A stretch of 64,000 nucleotides of DNA, from NCBI GenBank assembly GCA_020634935.1, contig JACKAT010000021.1:23665-87664 (forward strand), written 5' to 3'. The notes under the pieces are model-generated. The model was not told the DNA's origin. It did not search any database and saw only the letters and a program-made list of their open reading frames with translations. Positions 32,555 to 41,413 of the stretch are shown one piece after another. A program made the position numbers and the translations under genes. The stretch is from Anaerolineales bacterium. GTDB lineage: Bacteria; Chloroflexota; Anaerolineae; 4572-78; J111. The number at the start of each line of letters is the position of its first letter. The stretch's first letter is position 1.

Positions 32555-33042
32555 TCGCGTCGATCGGTCCCTAAAAATTGGCGATCATTGAGTAATCGCG
32601 CCGATCTATTCGTAAAATTGTCCGATCATTAAGAAACCGCGCTGATTTATCCGTAACATTGGCAATAATTACGTGACCGTTGCGAAATATTCAAGAAAAG
32701 TTGGAATATTTATGTGACCGTTGGAATTTATCCGTAACATTGGCGATAATTACGTGGCCGTTGCAAAATATTCAAGAAAAATTGGAATATTTATGTGACC
32801 GTTGGGATTTATCCGTAACATTGGCGATAATTACGTGACCGTTGCGAAATATTCAAGAAAAATTGGAATATTTATGTAACCGTTGGAATTTGTCCGTAAC
32901 ATTGGCGATAATTCGGTAACGGCACCGATCTAATCGTGTAAAATGGAAAAACCCAAGAAATCGCGCCGATCGGTTCACAAAAATGGGCGATCATTCAGTC
33001 ATCGAGGGGATCTGTCGCCAAAAATTCATGATCATTCAAAAT
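32555..33042. repeat. Satellite of twelve 40/41-bp units
   Basis: Twelve units of 40 or 41 bp start at 32555, 32596, 32637, 32677, 32718, 32758, 32799, 32839, 32880, 32920, 32961 and 33002. The consensus resembles CGCGCCGATCTATTCGTAA followed by AATTGGCGATAATTANGTGA. In the centre (32637-32919) two unit types alternate to give a tight 81-bp period; outer units are more diverged. There is no open frame through the array and no constant repeat with unique spacers. The spacing corresponds to about four helical turns. Confidence 0.8.
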
Positions 33043-33095
33043 TTTCCGCAAACATCGAAAATCCGAACCTAAAACATCGAATTTTTGGCCCAATC

Positions 33096-33266
33096 ATCGG
33101 TAGGCAGATCTGCACTAAACCGTGGTGAAGAAAAATTAGACAGAATTGACACGATTTACCGAATTATGACCGATAAAATCGTGATAATCTTGTCAATTCT
33201 GTCGATTATTGGGTCGATCTTCCATCATCTCCCGTTACCACGGTTTAATGTTGGGCTACCATCGGT
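33096..33266. repeat. Nested inverted-repeat element
   Basis: The outer arms (ATCGGTAG...AAACCGTGG and CCACGGTTTAA...CTACCATCGG) enclose an inner pair related to the AGACAGGATT family (agacagaattgacacgattt against aaatcgtgataatcttgtcaattctgtc). There is no coding frame. Confidence 0.55.
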
Positions 33267-33385
33267 AATTAGGACCCAGATTTTGGAATTTTCCCCCTAA
33301 TCCCTACTCCATACTTCCTACTCCCCGATTTGGACGGCCAGGTGTCAACTTGAGTTATGTATGGGGACAGCATAGCAGGCAAAAC

Positions 33386-34411
33386 CTATCCCGCCACCAC
33401 CACCCCATCACCACCGGCGTCAATCTGCCCGACGATAAACACATCGTCACCTAGCGCGGCCTGCGCTGCCGCGACCGCATCGGGCGGCACAACCACCAGC
33501 ATGCCCAACCCCATATTAAAGGCGTGAAACATCTCCGCCGCCGGAATGTCGCCCTGCTGCTGAATCAGGCCAAAGATAGGCGGTTCGGGCCAGGTCCCAC
33601 GTTGGATAGCTGCGCCCAGGCCGCTCGGCAAAATGCGCGGTAGGTTATCGATCACCCCGCCGCCGGTGATGTGGGCCAACCCGCGCACAGTTACCCCGGC
33701 CGCCAGCAGACGGCGCACCGGCTCCAGATAGCATCGATGAACCGCCAACAGCGCCTCGCCAATCGAGCCGCCCAGCTCCGGGTGTGGGGCTTCCCAATCC
33801 AACCCGTCGAGCATCTTCCGGGCCAGCGAGTAACCGTTGGTGTGCAGCCCGGTGGAAGGTAATCCCAAGATAACATCCCCCGTTTCGATGGTCGATCCGT
33901 CGATAAGCTGATCACGCTCAACCACGCCGACAATAGTACCGGCCAGATCAATCTCCCCCGGCTCATACACGCCCGGCATTTCGGCGGTTTCGCCGCCCAA
34001 TAAAGCGCAGCCGGCCGCTTGACAGGCCGCGGCCACGCCACCCACAATCGAGGCGATCTGCGCCGGATTCAATTTCGAGGCGGCCACGTAATCGAGGAAA
34101 AAGAGGGGGCGCGCGCCCTGCACCAAAATATCGTTGACGCAGTGGTTGACTAAATCCTGACCAATCGTATCCCAACGGTTTAGCCGGGCAGCGACTTTGG
34201 TCTTAGTGCCGACGCCGTCGGTCGAGGCCACCAGCACCGGTCCGGCCATCGCTTTTAACTGGGCGGCGTCAAACAACCCGCCGAACGCGCCCAAACCGGC
34301 CAGAACCTCCGGCGTATAAGTCGCTTGCACAGCGGCTTTCATCATCTCTGTGGCCCGCTGGCCGGCGGCAATATCCACTCCGGCGCGGGCGTAGGCATCT
34401 TGTTGGCTCAC
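33386..34411 (-). CDS. purM: Phosphoribosylformylglycinamidine cyclo-ligase (PurM, AIR synthetase)
   Basis: Closes the imidazole ring of FGAM to make AIR, using ATP, in purine synthesis. The 341-residue length is normal. Signatures are 'YARAGVDIAAGQRA', the ATP-binding 'VASTDGVGTKTKVA', 'ALLGGETAEMPGVY' and 'ILGLPSTGLHTNGYSLARK'. The start is GTG 34411, with AAGGAAACC upstream. The next metabolic gene on this strand is purN, 3.5 kb downstream across an island of repeats and toxin-antitoxin remains; the original arrangement was probably a purM-purN pair. Confidence 0.95.
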   Translation of the reverse strand: MSQQDAYARAGVDIAAGQRATEMMKAAVQATYTPEVLAGLGAFGGLFDAAQLKAMAGPVLVASTDGVGTKTKVAARLNRWDTIGQDLVNHCVNDILVQGARPLFFLDYVAASKLNPAQIASIVGGVAAACQAAGCALLGGETAEMPGVYEPGEIDLAGTIVGVVERDQLIDGSTIETGDVILGLPSTGLHTNGYSLARKMLDGLDWEAPHPELGGSIGEALLAVHRCYLEPVRRLLAAGVTVRGLAHITGGGVIDNLPRILPSGLGAAIQRGTWPEPPIFGLIQQQGDIPAAEMFHAFNMGLGMLVVVPPDAVAAAQAALGDDVFIVGQIDAGGDGVVVAG

Positions 34412-34490
34412 ATCGGTTTCCTTTTTGTGCGTTTTACTAATTTGTAAGACACACTTAAGTTTGTCTTACGCCACGCCGAATTATTACATC

Positions 34491-35993
34491 TTACTCGCCA
34501 TCCCTAGTTGGACTAGGCGTGCTGGTTAACGGCGGGCGTCTGGGCGGAATCAGGGTGACGGCCGGCGTCGGTGTCGGCGTCGCTAAGTTGCGGAAGGTGA
34601 AGTTAGTAATGATCCAGTTATCGCCGCGCCGGCTGAGGGTATAGATGAAATCAAACGCCTCCTCGTTGGCCGTGGTTGGACCGCTGTAAGTCCATCGCTC
34701 GCGGGTGGTGACCAGCACCTGCCGGATTGAAACTTGTGATTGAACCGCCGGCGGCCGGATATAATCGAGCTGCACCGTGAAGGGGCGGCTGGTGTAGCGC
34801 TCGTTGGTCTCGAGGGCAAATGCTTCGACCTTCCTGAGCGCATTGTCGGCCCACAGCGTCTCCAACTCTTGAAGATTTTCTTCCGTAGGCGACTCAATGG
34901 TCCGGCGTAGGGCCTCATTGCCGGTGGTTAAAGTCGTAATCACGGTCTCGCGCTGGCTGATAGTTAACGTGGGGATGGGTGTGGGCGTGGCGGTCGGCGG
35001 GATAGGCGTAACGGTCGGGGTGCCGGTACGGGTGGCGGTGGGCGTCGCGGTGCGAGTGCGAGTCGGTGAAGACGTAAACGTCGCTGTCGGACTGGCGGTA
35101 TTTGTTGGCGTAGCGGTTGGCGTGTTGGTGGCGGTGGGTGTCGCCGTATGGGTTGGACTGGGTGATGGGGTGTAAGTAAAGGTGGGCGTCGCTGTCGAAG
35201 TGGCGGTGGGCGTGCCGGTGTTGGTCGCCGTCGCGGTAGCCGTGTCGGTCGGGCTGGGCGACGGTGTTGGCGTGTTAGTCGGTACAGTCGGCGTCGGCGT
35301 CGAAGTTGGCGAGGCCGTGGCGGTGGCGGTCGGGGTGCCGGTGTTAGTCGCGGTCGCTGTGGCGGTGTCAGTCGGACTAGGCGAAGGCGTCGGCGTATGG
35401 GTCGGCACGGTGGGCGTCGATGTGGCGGTGGGGGATGCTGTCGCGGTGGCGGTCGTTGTCGCCGATGGCGTGGCCGTCGGCGCGGGTGTGGATGTGGCGG
35501 TAGCGGTCGGCGGCGAGGTTGGAGGAGAGGCAGTCGTTATCGTCGAAGCGGCCGTCGCCGTGATCGCCAGCGAAGCCGCCGTGACGGTTTCGGCCGGCGT
35601 CGAGGTGGGCGACGCGGTATTAGCCGGTCGCCTGGTGGCTGACGCGGTGGCCGGTATCGCTGTTGGGGTTTCGGTGAAGGCTGCCGTCGGCGCTGCCGGT
35701 TCGGTTGGATCGATCGGGGGCAGTTGGACCACCGTTGTATCGGTCGGCGCGACCGCCTCATAGGCCAGCCAACCTAACCCGCCCCAAACCAAAGCCCAGG
35801 CCGATAGCCCCAACATAAAGATACCGGCCCGGCCCAGCGCATCGTACCGAGCCGCGTTTAAGACGATAGGTCCCAACTGCTGTTTGCCGCGCAAAACCGC
35901 CAAAACCAAGAACGGCCCGATCAAAATCAGGATCAACGGCAAAAATAGGATTAAAATAATGAGCCGGCCCAGATCGGCCAAACCGCCGCGCAT
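34491..35993 (-). CDS. Membrane protein with long Thr/Pro-repeat linker and IMS-like C-terminal domain
   Basis: A 500-residue protein. Two helices lie near the N-terminus (about 8-36 and 56-76). An extremely Thr/Pro/Ala/Ser-rich linker runs from about 95 to 350 with units such as TATATATNTGTPT and TPTPSPSPTDTAT. The folded C-terminal domain (about 355-480) resembles the ARC6/IMS-type domain (ALRRTIESPTEENLQELE, YIRPPAVQSQVSIRQVLVTTRERWTY, then DNWIITNFTF). The linker probably spans the cell wall and may be glycosylated. The start at 35993 avoids running into the hairpin element at 36015; a longer frame from 36065 would cross it. The linker DNA is a GC-rich tandem repeat likely to vary in length. 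Confidence 0.7.
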   Translation of the reverse strand: MRGGLADLGRLIILILFLPLILILIGPFLVLAVLRGKQQLGPIVLNAARYDALGRAGIFMLGLSAWALVWGGLGWLAYEAVAPTDTTVVQLPPIDPTEPAAPTAAFTETPTAIPATASATRRPANTASPTSTPAETVTAASLAITATAASTITTASPPTSPPTATATSTPAPTATPSATTTATATASPTATSTPTVPTHTPTPSPSPTDTATATATNTGTPTATATASPTSTPTPTVPTNTPTPSPSPTDTATATATNTGTPTATSTATPTFTYTPSPSPTHTATPTATNTPTATPTNTASPTATFTSSPTRTRTATPTATRTGTPTVTPIPPTATPTPIPTLTISQRETVITTLTTGNEALRRTIESPTEENLQELETLWADNALRKVEAFALETNERYTSRPFTVQLDYIRPPAVQSQVSIRQVLVTTRERWTYSGPTTANEEAFDFIYTLSRRGDNWIITNFTFRNLATPTPTPAVTLIPPRRPPLTSTPSPTRDGE

Positions 35994-36014
35994 GAGTTGT
36001 GGTTTCCCCTCTAA

Positions 36015-36096
36015 AGGTGACTGGCACTTTGGCTCAAATAGAGAGCGATGAGTGGCCTGCACCACTACAGTTACCGCGATTAAGTGCCAGTCACCT
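36015..36096. repeat. GGTGAC-family hairpin element
   Basis: AGGTGACTGGCACTT (36015) and AAGTGCCAGTCACCT (ending 36096) are perfect 15-bp inverted ends of an 82-bp element. The interior (TTGGCTCAAATAGAGAGCGA and on) aligns with the reverse of the copy at 37088. Confidence 0.8.
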
Positions 36097-36173
36097 GATC
36101 TACTGAATAAATACGGCTCATTTTATGAAGGCGCGACAGAGAGTCAAAATTGGTCAAGCAAAAATTAACAAAA

Positions 36174-36195
36174 AACCTCCGCCGGAGCAGAGGTT
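36174..36195 (-). terminator. Terminator downstream of the cNMP-binding gene
   Basis: On the minus strand AACCTC pairs with GAGGTT around a ten-base loop, followed by TTTTTTG and more T-rich sequence. It lies about 220 bases after the stop of the 36415-36888 gene. The stretch between (36196-36414) shows no gene. Confidence 0.5.
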
Positions 36196-36414
36196 GGACC
36201 GCAAAATTGTATTTACCTTTAGGTGTACCGGGATGGTCAAACGGGGGGTAGGCAGTAGGCAGTAGGGATTAAGGGGTCAAATTGATGTTGCACCGATAAA
36301 ACAAATAGCGGATTGTGGAAACAAACAGATAAGGCGAGCAAAAATCCGCTCCTGTCGTCAATCGGTTGTTGTCTATTTTTTACCAGTAGAAACCGCATCA
36401 AAAAACTAACCCGG

Positions 36415-36888
36415 TTACATTAACGACTCACGGACCAGCAGATTCGTCTGCCGTATTTTCAAAGATAGGTCAACGGCAAAGTTGCGCATGACAATATAAC
36501 CAATCTGGTAATCGCTTTCCAGCAGGCTGACAAAATCATCGCGATTGATTTCCAGCAGCCGGCACGTTTCAGACCGGCAGCGGGCCGAGGCGGAGCGTAT
36601 GCCGGGGTCGATGATGGCCACCTCACCAAACGATTGGCCGCGTCGCAAGATGGCAATAGTGGTTGGTTCATGGGCGTCGGTGCCGTCGCCGATAGTATCG
36701 GGATCGATTTGAATTTCCACTTCACCGTCGGTGATAATATAAAATTCTCGGCTGGGTGAGTTTTCTTCAAAGATAACTTCACCCTGATTAAAGTTGTGCT
36801 GTTTACAGATTTTTTCAACCATCTCAAGCTGGCTGGGGCTTAAATCTTCAAAGATATCAACCTGCTCAAGAACATACGAATGAGACAT
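36415..36888 (-). CDS. Stand-alone cyclic-nucleotide-binding domain protein
   Basis: A 157-residue Crp/cNMP-type beta-roll with no DNA-binding domain. The opening (LEQVDIFEDLSPSQLEMVEKIC) and the core 'GEVIFEENSPSREFYIITDGEVEI' fit the family. The phosphate-binding cassette is 'RRGQSFGEVAIIDPGIRSASARC', with the conserved Gly-Glu and Arg-Ser. It may sense cAMP, cGMP or another effector and act through protein contacts, or it may only be structural. AAGGAG lies 11 bases upstream of the ATG. It is alone on its strand between hairpin elements, and its partner is unknown. Confidence 0.85.
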   Translation of the reverse strand: MSHSYVLEQVDIFEDLSPSQLEMVEKICKQHNFNQGEVIFEENSPSREFYIITDGEVEIQIDPDTIGDGTDAHEPTTIAILRRGQSFGEVAIIDPGIRSASARCRSETCRLLEINRDDFVSLLESDYQIGYIVMRNFAVDLSLKIRQTNLLVRESLM

Positions 36889-37087
36889 TTGGCAGAATTC
36901 TCCTTAGGTCAGTTGGTTTTATGAGGAGCCTAAACAATCTTAACATCCGCCCTACCCCCCGTCAATGGGACTTTTGGCGCAGACTGCTGGACTAACGCTG
37001 TTGCCCGGTTTTAAGATTCTAACCGTAGGCAATTTATTTTGCAAGCAGATTTGCTCGTATTCAGACCAAGTATTTACTGAGCAGACG

Positions 37088-37170
37088 AGGTGACTGGCAC
37101 TTAATCGCTGTAATTTGTAGCGTTATATTCCCCTCAGTCGTCTCGATTTGAGCCAAAGTGCCTGTCACCT
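37088..37170. repeat. GGTGAC-family hairpin element
   Basis: AGGTGACTGGCACTT and AAGTGCCTGTCACCT form the ends of an 83-bp element. Its interior, read in reverse (TTGGCTCAAATCGAGACGAC), matches the copy at 36015. Confidence 0.8.
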
Positions 37171-37275
37171 GAGTAGTTACCAGACCAAAAAGATTAGCGC
37201 CGGCTGTCTAGCCCATTTCTCTTTTCCCCGGTATAATATCCGTACTGTATTTTTTTGCACTAATTAAACAGGCTA

Positions 37276-37353
37276 CATGGCTGGCACTTTAAGGAATCGC
37301 AGCATTGTTTTCCCCTCCCGGTTGTCGATTTGAGCAAAAGAGCCAGTCACTTG
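37276..37353. repeat. GGTGAC-family hairpin element, degraded
   Basis: CATGGCTGGCACTTT and AAGAGCCAGTCACTTG are degenerate ends of the same family. The interior keeps 'tgtcgatttgagcaaaag'. It lies 48 bases upstream of the DnaQ-DinG gene. Confidence 0.6.
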
Positions 37354-37400
37354 AAACGTTCAATTTTTATGGTGATTCCTCCTAGAAAGTAGTATTTGTT

Positions 37401-40259
37401 TTGGCTAGAGTTTATGTTTCCCTGGATATCGAGACAACAGGGCTAAATCCGGATCGTGATGAAATTTTAGAAATTGGGGCGGTCCGCTTCAAAGGTAATC
37501 AGACCTACGATGAATTTAGCGTTCTGGTCAACCCCGGTTGTCCTATTCCTTACAAAATTCAACAGTTAACCGGCATTCTCCCCGAAGATATCGAGGATGC
37601 CCCGCCCATCAGCGCCGTTACGGCCGATTTGCAGCGATTTGTCGGCGATAACCCCATCATTGGGCATAACATCAACTTCGATTTGAGTTTTCTGCGCAAA
37701 CACGGGGTATTGCATGAAAACATCGGTATTGATACCTTTGAACTGGCCAGCATCCTGCTGCCCCATGCCACCATTTACAGCCTGTCGGCCCTGCTAGAGC
37801 ATCTCGATGTGCCGCCGCCGGAAGACGGCCAGGCTCACCGGGCCCTGGACGATGCGCAGGCGGCGCGCCAGTTATTTGAAGCGCTGCTTGACCAAGCCCG
37901 GCGGCTCGATAGCCGTATCATTCAGGAAGTCGCCCGGGTTTCGGCTAAAACGAAATGGCCATTATCGATTATTTTCCGTGATCTCAGCCGCGAACGCCGC
38001 TACAGCGCCCCGGCCGGCACCTTAGGCCAGCAGTTGGCCGCCAAGGGCTTAATCGGCGATGCCGATACCGAAGGTGGGTTTGCCTTTATGCTCGGTAGTA
38101 ACCAGCAGCGGTTTGATCCCCCGCTCAAACCGGCCCCGGAACTGACTTCGCTCAATTTAGAGAAGTTGTGCCGGATGCTGGAAACCAATGGCCTTTTTGA
38201 AAAAAATTTCAGCGAGTTTGAGTATCGCCCCCAGCAGGTGGATATGATGGCTAACGTCATCGGCGCGCTCAACGAATCCCAACACCTGATGGTGGAGGCC
38301 GGCACCGGCACGGGGAAATCGATGGCTTACCTTATTCCGGCCATCTATTGGGCCGTGCAAAATGGGCAGCGCGTGGTTATTTCCACCAATACCATTAACC
38401 TGCAAGATCAACTGCTTAATAAAGACATTCCGCGCTTACAGCAAATGCTGCCGATAAAATTCAAGGCAATCGCGCTTAAGGGGCGCAGCAACTATGTTTG
38501 CCCGCGCCGAGTACAGATGTTCCAGGCTAAAGAAAATCACTCGCCGACCGAACTGCGGCTGCTGGCTAAACTGCTAACCTGGCTGCCCAGTACCACAACC
38601 GGCGATCGGGAAGAGTTGTTTATGCCCGACTACGCCGAACAGGCGCTGTGGAGCCAAGTCGCCTCAGACGGCAATATTTGCACGCCGCGCTACTGTACCG
38701 CCGAAAACTGCTTCTACGCCCGAGCCCGCCGCGCGGCCGAGTCGGCCCACATTATCGTGGTCAACCACGCCCTGTTAATGGCCGATATCGGCGTCGAGAG
38801 CAAGATTATTCCGGAGTATAAATATCTCATCATCGATGAGGCGCATCACTTAGAGGATAACATCACCAACCAGCTTACTTTTAGCATCGATCAAAAGTCG
38901 CTGGAGCAGTTGCTGCGTGAGTTGAGCCAGCCGCTGCGCGGCAGCGACCGGCACGTTGGCTTTATCCACGAAATTGCTCGGCGAGCCTTAGCCGCCATAC
39001 CCAACCACTTAAAAGGCGATGTCAACGACATTATCTACAAAAGTCAACGCGTGATCGATAAAAGTGTCGACTCGACTCGCCAGCTATTTACCGCTCTGGC
39101 TAACTTTGTTAACGAAATCCCCAACAGCCGCAGCCCTTATAATTATAAAATTCGGCTAACTGATGACACCCGCAGCCAGTCGGCCTGGTCTGATGTCGAA
39201 GTGACCTGGGACAATACCAGCGCCGGCCTGAGCGATGTATCCCGCTCTTTGGGTATCCTCTACACGATGCTGACGGAGATGGAAGCCTTTGATATTCCCA
39301 ATTGGGAAGAGCTGCTGGCCAATCTGGCCTCCTACCGCGGCCGCCTTGATGAAATTCGCACCAATATTCATCAAATTTTAACCAATCCCAGCCGCGACCG
39401 CATCCTGTGGGTTGAGCAGAGCATCCAGAACCGGGTCATCTCGCTGCACAACGCGCCGCTGCATGTAGGCCCGCTCGTTCAAGAGCATCTACTCAAGGCC
39501 AAAGAAGTGATCGTTTTCACCTCGGCCACAATGCGCACTAACAACTCTTTCGAATATTTTCAGGAGCGGCTCGACCTGTGGGACGCCGAAGGAGCCGCGG
39601 TGGGGTCGCCGTTCGATTATGAAAATAACACGCTGGTTTATATTCCCATCGATATGCCGGAGCCAAACACCCCCGGCCATCAAAAAGTTTTCGAAGAGGG
39701 CTTGGTTGAACTGGCCAAGCGCATCAAAGGTCGGACGCTCGTTCTCTTTACGGCCTACAGCCAACTTCGCAACAGCGCCCGCAACATCAAAGGGCCGCTG
39801 GCTGAGGCCGGGATTGTGGTTTACCAGCAGGGCGACGGCTCCAGCCGCCGTCAGATTTTGGAAAATTTCGTCACCACCGATCAGGCCGTTTTGCTAGGAA
39901 CGCGATCCTTCTGGGAAGGGGTCGATATTCCCGGGCCGGCCTTAAGCTGCGTGGTCATTGCCCGCATTCCGTTCGCGGTGCCAAGCGACCCGGTGGTCGC
40001 GGCCCGGTCGGAGACCTTTGACGAACCGTTTTACCAGTACTCGATCCCCCAGGCCATATTAATGTTCCGGCAGGGTTTCGGGCGGCTCATCCGCCAGAAA
40101 GACGACCGGGGTGTGGTGGTTATTTTCGACCGGCGCGTGGTCAGCAAGAATTACGGCCAGGCCTTTCTCGACTCACTGCCCAGCGTCACCGAACAACGGG
40201 ACGTGCTGGCCAATCTGCCTTCGATGGCTGAAAACTGGATTTATCATGAAGGCATTTAA
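37401..40259 (+). CDS. dinG: DnaQ-DinG fusion: 3'-5' exonuclease and XPD-like Fe-S helicase
   Basis: A 952-residue fusion. Residues 1-170 are a DEDDh exonuclease with DIETTG (Asp9, Glu11), 'IIGHNINFDLSFL' and 'HRALDDAQAA'. From about 255 is a superfamily 2 helicase: Walker A EAGTGTGKS at 299-307, DEAHH near 479, and the late motif 'LLGTRSFWEGVDIPG'. Four cysteines (about 367, 427, 432, 437) in the XPD-type positions would bind a 4Fe-4S cluster. The combination is the Firmicutes/Chloroflexi-type DinG, likely in DNA repair and in resolving R-loops or G4 DNA. The start is TTG, with a weak AGAAAG upstream. efp follows after 41 bases. Confidence 0.93.
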   Translation: MARVYVSLDIETTGLNPDRDEILEIGAVRFKGNQTYDEFSVLVNPGCPIPYKIQQLTGILPEDIEDAPPISAVTADLQRFVGDNPIIGHNINFDLSFLRKHGVLHENIGIDTFELASILLPHATIYSLSALLEHLDVPPPEDGQAHRALDDAQAARQLFEALLDQARRLDSRIIQEVARVSAKTKWPLSIIFRDLSRERRYSAPAGTLGQQLAAKGLIGDADTEGGFAFMLGSNQQRFDPPLKPAPELTSLNLEKLCRMLETNGLFEKNFSEFEYRPQQVDMMANVIGALNESQHLMVEAGTGTGKSMAYLIPAIYWAVQNGQRVVISTNTINLQDQLLNKDIPRLQQMLPIKFKAIALKGRSNYVCPRRVQMFQAKENHSPTELRLLAKLLTWLPSTTTGDREELFMPDYAEQALWSQVASDGNICTPRYCTAENCFYARARRAAESAHIIVVNHALLMADIGVESKIIPEYKYLIIDEAHHLEDNITNQLTFSIDQKSLEQLLRELSQPLRGSDRHVGFIHEIARRALAAIPNHLKGDVNDIIYKSQRVIDKSVDSTRQLFTALANFVNEIPNSRSPYNYKIRLTDDTRSQSAWSDVEVTWDNTSAGLSDVSRSLGILYTMLTEMEAFDIPNWEELLANLASYRGRLDEIRTNIHQILTNPSRDRILWVEQSIQNRVISLHNAPLHVGPLVQEHLLKAKEVIVFTSATMRTNNSFEYFQERLDLWDAEGAAVGSPFDYENNTLVYIPIDMPEPNTPGHQKVFEEGLVELAKRIKGRTLVLFTAYSQLRNSARNIKGPLAEAGIVVYQQGDGSSRRQILENFVTTDQAVLLGTRSFWEGVDIPGPALSCVVIARIPFAVPSDPVVAARSETFDEPFYQYSIPQAILMFRQGFGRLIRQKDDRGVVVIFDRRVVSKNYGQAFLDSLPSVTEQRDVLANLPSMAENWIYHEGI

Positions 40260-40300
40260 ATCGATAATGGACAAATTGTACAACCCAATGGAGGAAACTG

Positions 40301-40858
40301 ATGATTGAAGCAAATGCACTACGCAAAGGCGCAACCTTTACCCAAGACAACGACCTCTTCAAAGTTTTGGATTACACTCATAATAAAACCGCCCGTGGCG
40401 GTGCGACCATTCGAGTCAAGGTGCAAAACTTACGAAGTGGGGCTATTTTTGAGAAAACGTTCAACGGCGGCGAACGCGTCGAGGATGTCCGCCTTGATCA
40501 CAATCAGGCCCAATATCTCTACAATGACGGCAATCTCTATTATTTCATGGATACCCAAACCTACGAGCAGCCGGCCTTTCCCAAAGATGTGGTCGAGCAC
40601 ATTATTCCCTACCTGACTGAAAATATGGAGGTCAAAATCTCCAGCTACCAGAGCGAACCCATCGATATCGAAATTCCGCTGACGGTTGAACTGGAAGTGG
40701 TCGAGGCCGAACCGGGTTTCGCCGGCGATACCGCCCAGGGAGCCACCAAACCGGTCACGGTGTCAACGGGCTTAGTGGTTCAAACCCCGCTTTTCGTCAA
40801 CATCGGCGACACGATCCGGATCGATACCCGAACCGGGGAGTACATTACCCGCGTATAA
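40301..40858 (+). CDS. efp: Elongation factor P
   Basis: Relieves ribosomes stalled at proline stretches. The 185 residues show the three-domain EF-P fold: N-terminal KOW-like 'MIEANALRKGATFTQDNDLFKVLDY', then the loop 'NKTARGGATIRVK', an OB domain with 'NGGERVEDVRLDHNQAQYLYNDG', and the C-terminal signature 'KPVTVSTGLVVQTPLFVNIGDTIRIDTRTGEY'. The tip position, Lys34 in E. coli, is Arg32 here, as in Thermus, so lysylation by EpmA cannot apply. GGAGG precedes the ATG by 8 bases. It is 41 bases after the helicase gene. Confidence 0.96.
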   Translation: MIEANALRKGATFTQDNDLFKVLDYTHNKTARGGATIRVKVQNLRSGAIFEKTFNGGERVEDVRLDHNQAQYLYNDGNLYYFMDTQTYEQPAFPKDVVEHIIPYLTENMEVKISSYQSEPIDIEIPLTVELEVVEAEPGFAGDTAQGATKPVTVSTGLVVQTPLFVNIGDTIRIDTRTGEYITRV

Positions 40859-41413
40859 CGGTTTTTCTAAAAAGAAATGTAGTAATATGAGTTCGACAAT
40901 TAAAGTCAAGCATGTCATTTCGTAGCCGCAGGCGGAGAAATCCCTCAGACATTCTCATAAATGAGGAATGGAAAATTAATAACTTCCCCATTTTGATGGA
41001 CAATCATAGGTGATTAGTAATTGGTAAATGGTAATTAGCGCTTGAATAACCAATTACTATTTACCAATTACCCCAATTCAAATGCGGAAGTTATTTAATT
41101 CTTGATCCGAAGCATTCGCCGGAGAAAATTGGCGCTGCCGCTTCAAATTTTCCCAACCAGACCACTTTTCATGGTATTGTCACAGGGATTTCTCCGCTGG
41201 TGTTCCGAAATGACACGGAGAGCATCTTAATCTAAGACGATTCTTATAAAGGTACGCTATCATGGTCCAAAGTCGAGATAAGCGTTCAGCTATCAGCCGT
41301 CAGCGGTCAGCTTTACCACTAAAGAAAAAAAGCTGATAGCCGGCCGCTAAAAGCTGAACGCTAATCAATCGGCTTCAAACCTAAGATCAAGAAATTAGTA
41401 AAGTGGTAATCTG
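40859..41413. other. 555-base non-coding stretch built from nested inverted repeats
   Basis: The outer pair is 'tgtcatttcgtagccgcagg' from 40914 and 'ggatttctccgctggtgttccgaaatgaca' to about 41215. The inner pair is 'ggtgattagtaattggtaaa' at 41009 and 'atttaccaattacc' ending 41072. A further short palindrome (agctatcagcc / agctgatagccgg) lies at 41288-41345. There is no gene. Confidence 0.65.

Larger units (their letters stand above)
36889..37400. other. Non-coding stretch with two GGTGAC-family elements
   Basis: No gene is seen. The stretch holds the hairpin elements at 37088-37170 and 37276-37353 and, presumably, the promoters of the divergent genes on either side. A good promoter is not evident; TATAATATC at 37231-37239 is a candidate -10. 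Confidence 0.6.

Noticed and set aside
32555..33042. CRISPR-like repetition at 40/41-bp spacing
   Set aside because: Whole units, not just a constant repeat, are similar to one another; there are no unique spacers, no leader and no cas genes nearby.
34897..35763. Two long plus-strand open frames rich in Val, Gly and Ala
   Set aside because: They are antisense to the Thr/Pro linker; their composition follows from the repeat and they have no start signals.
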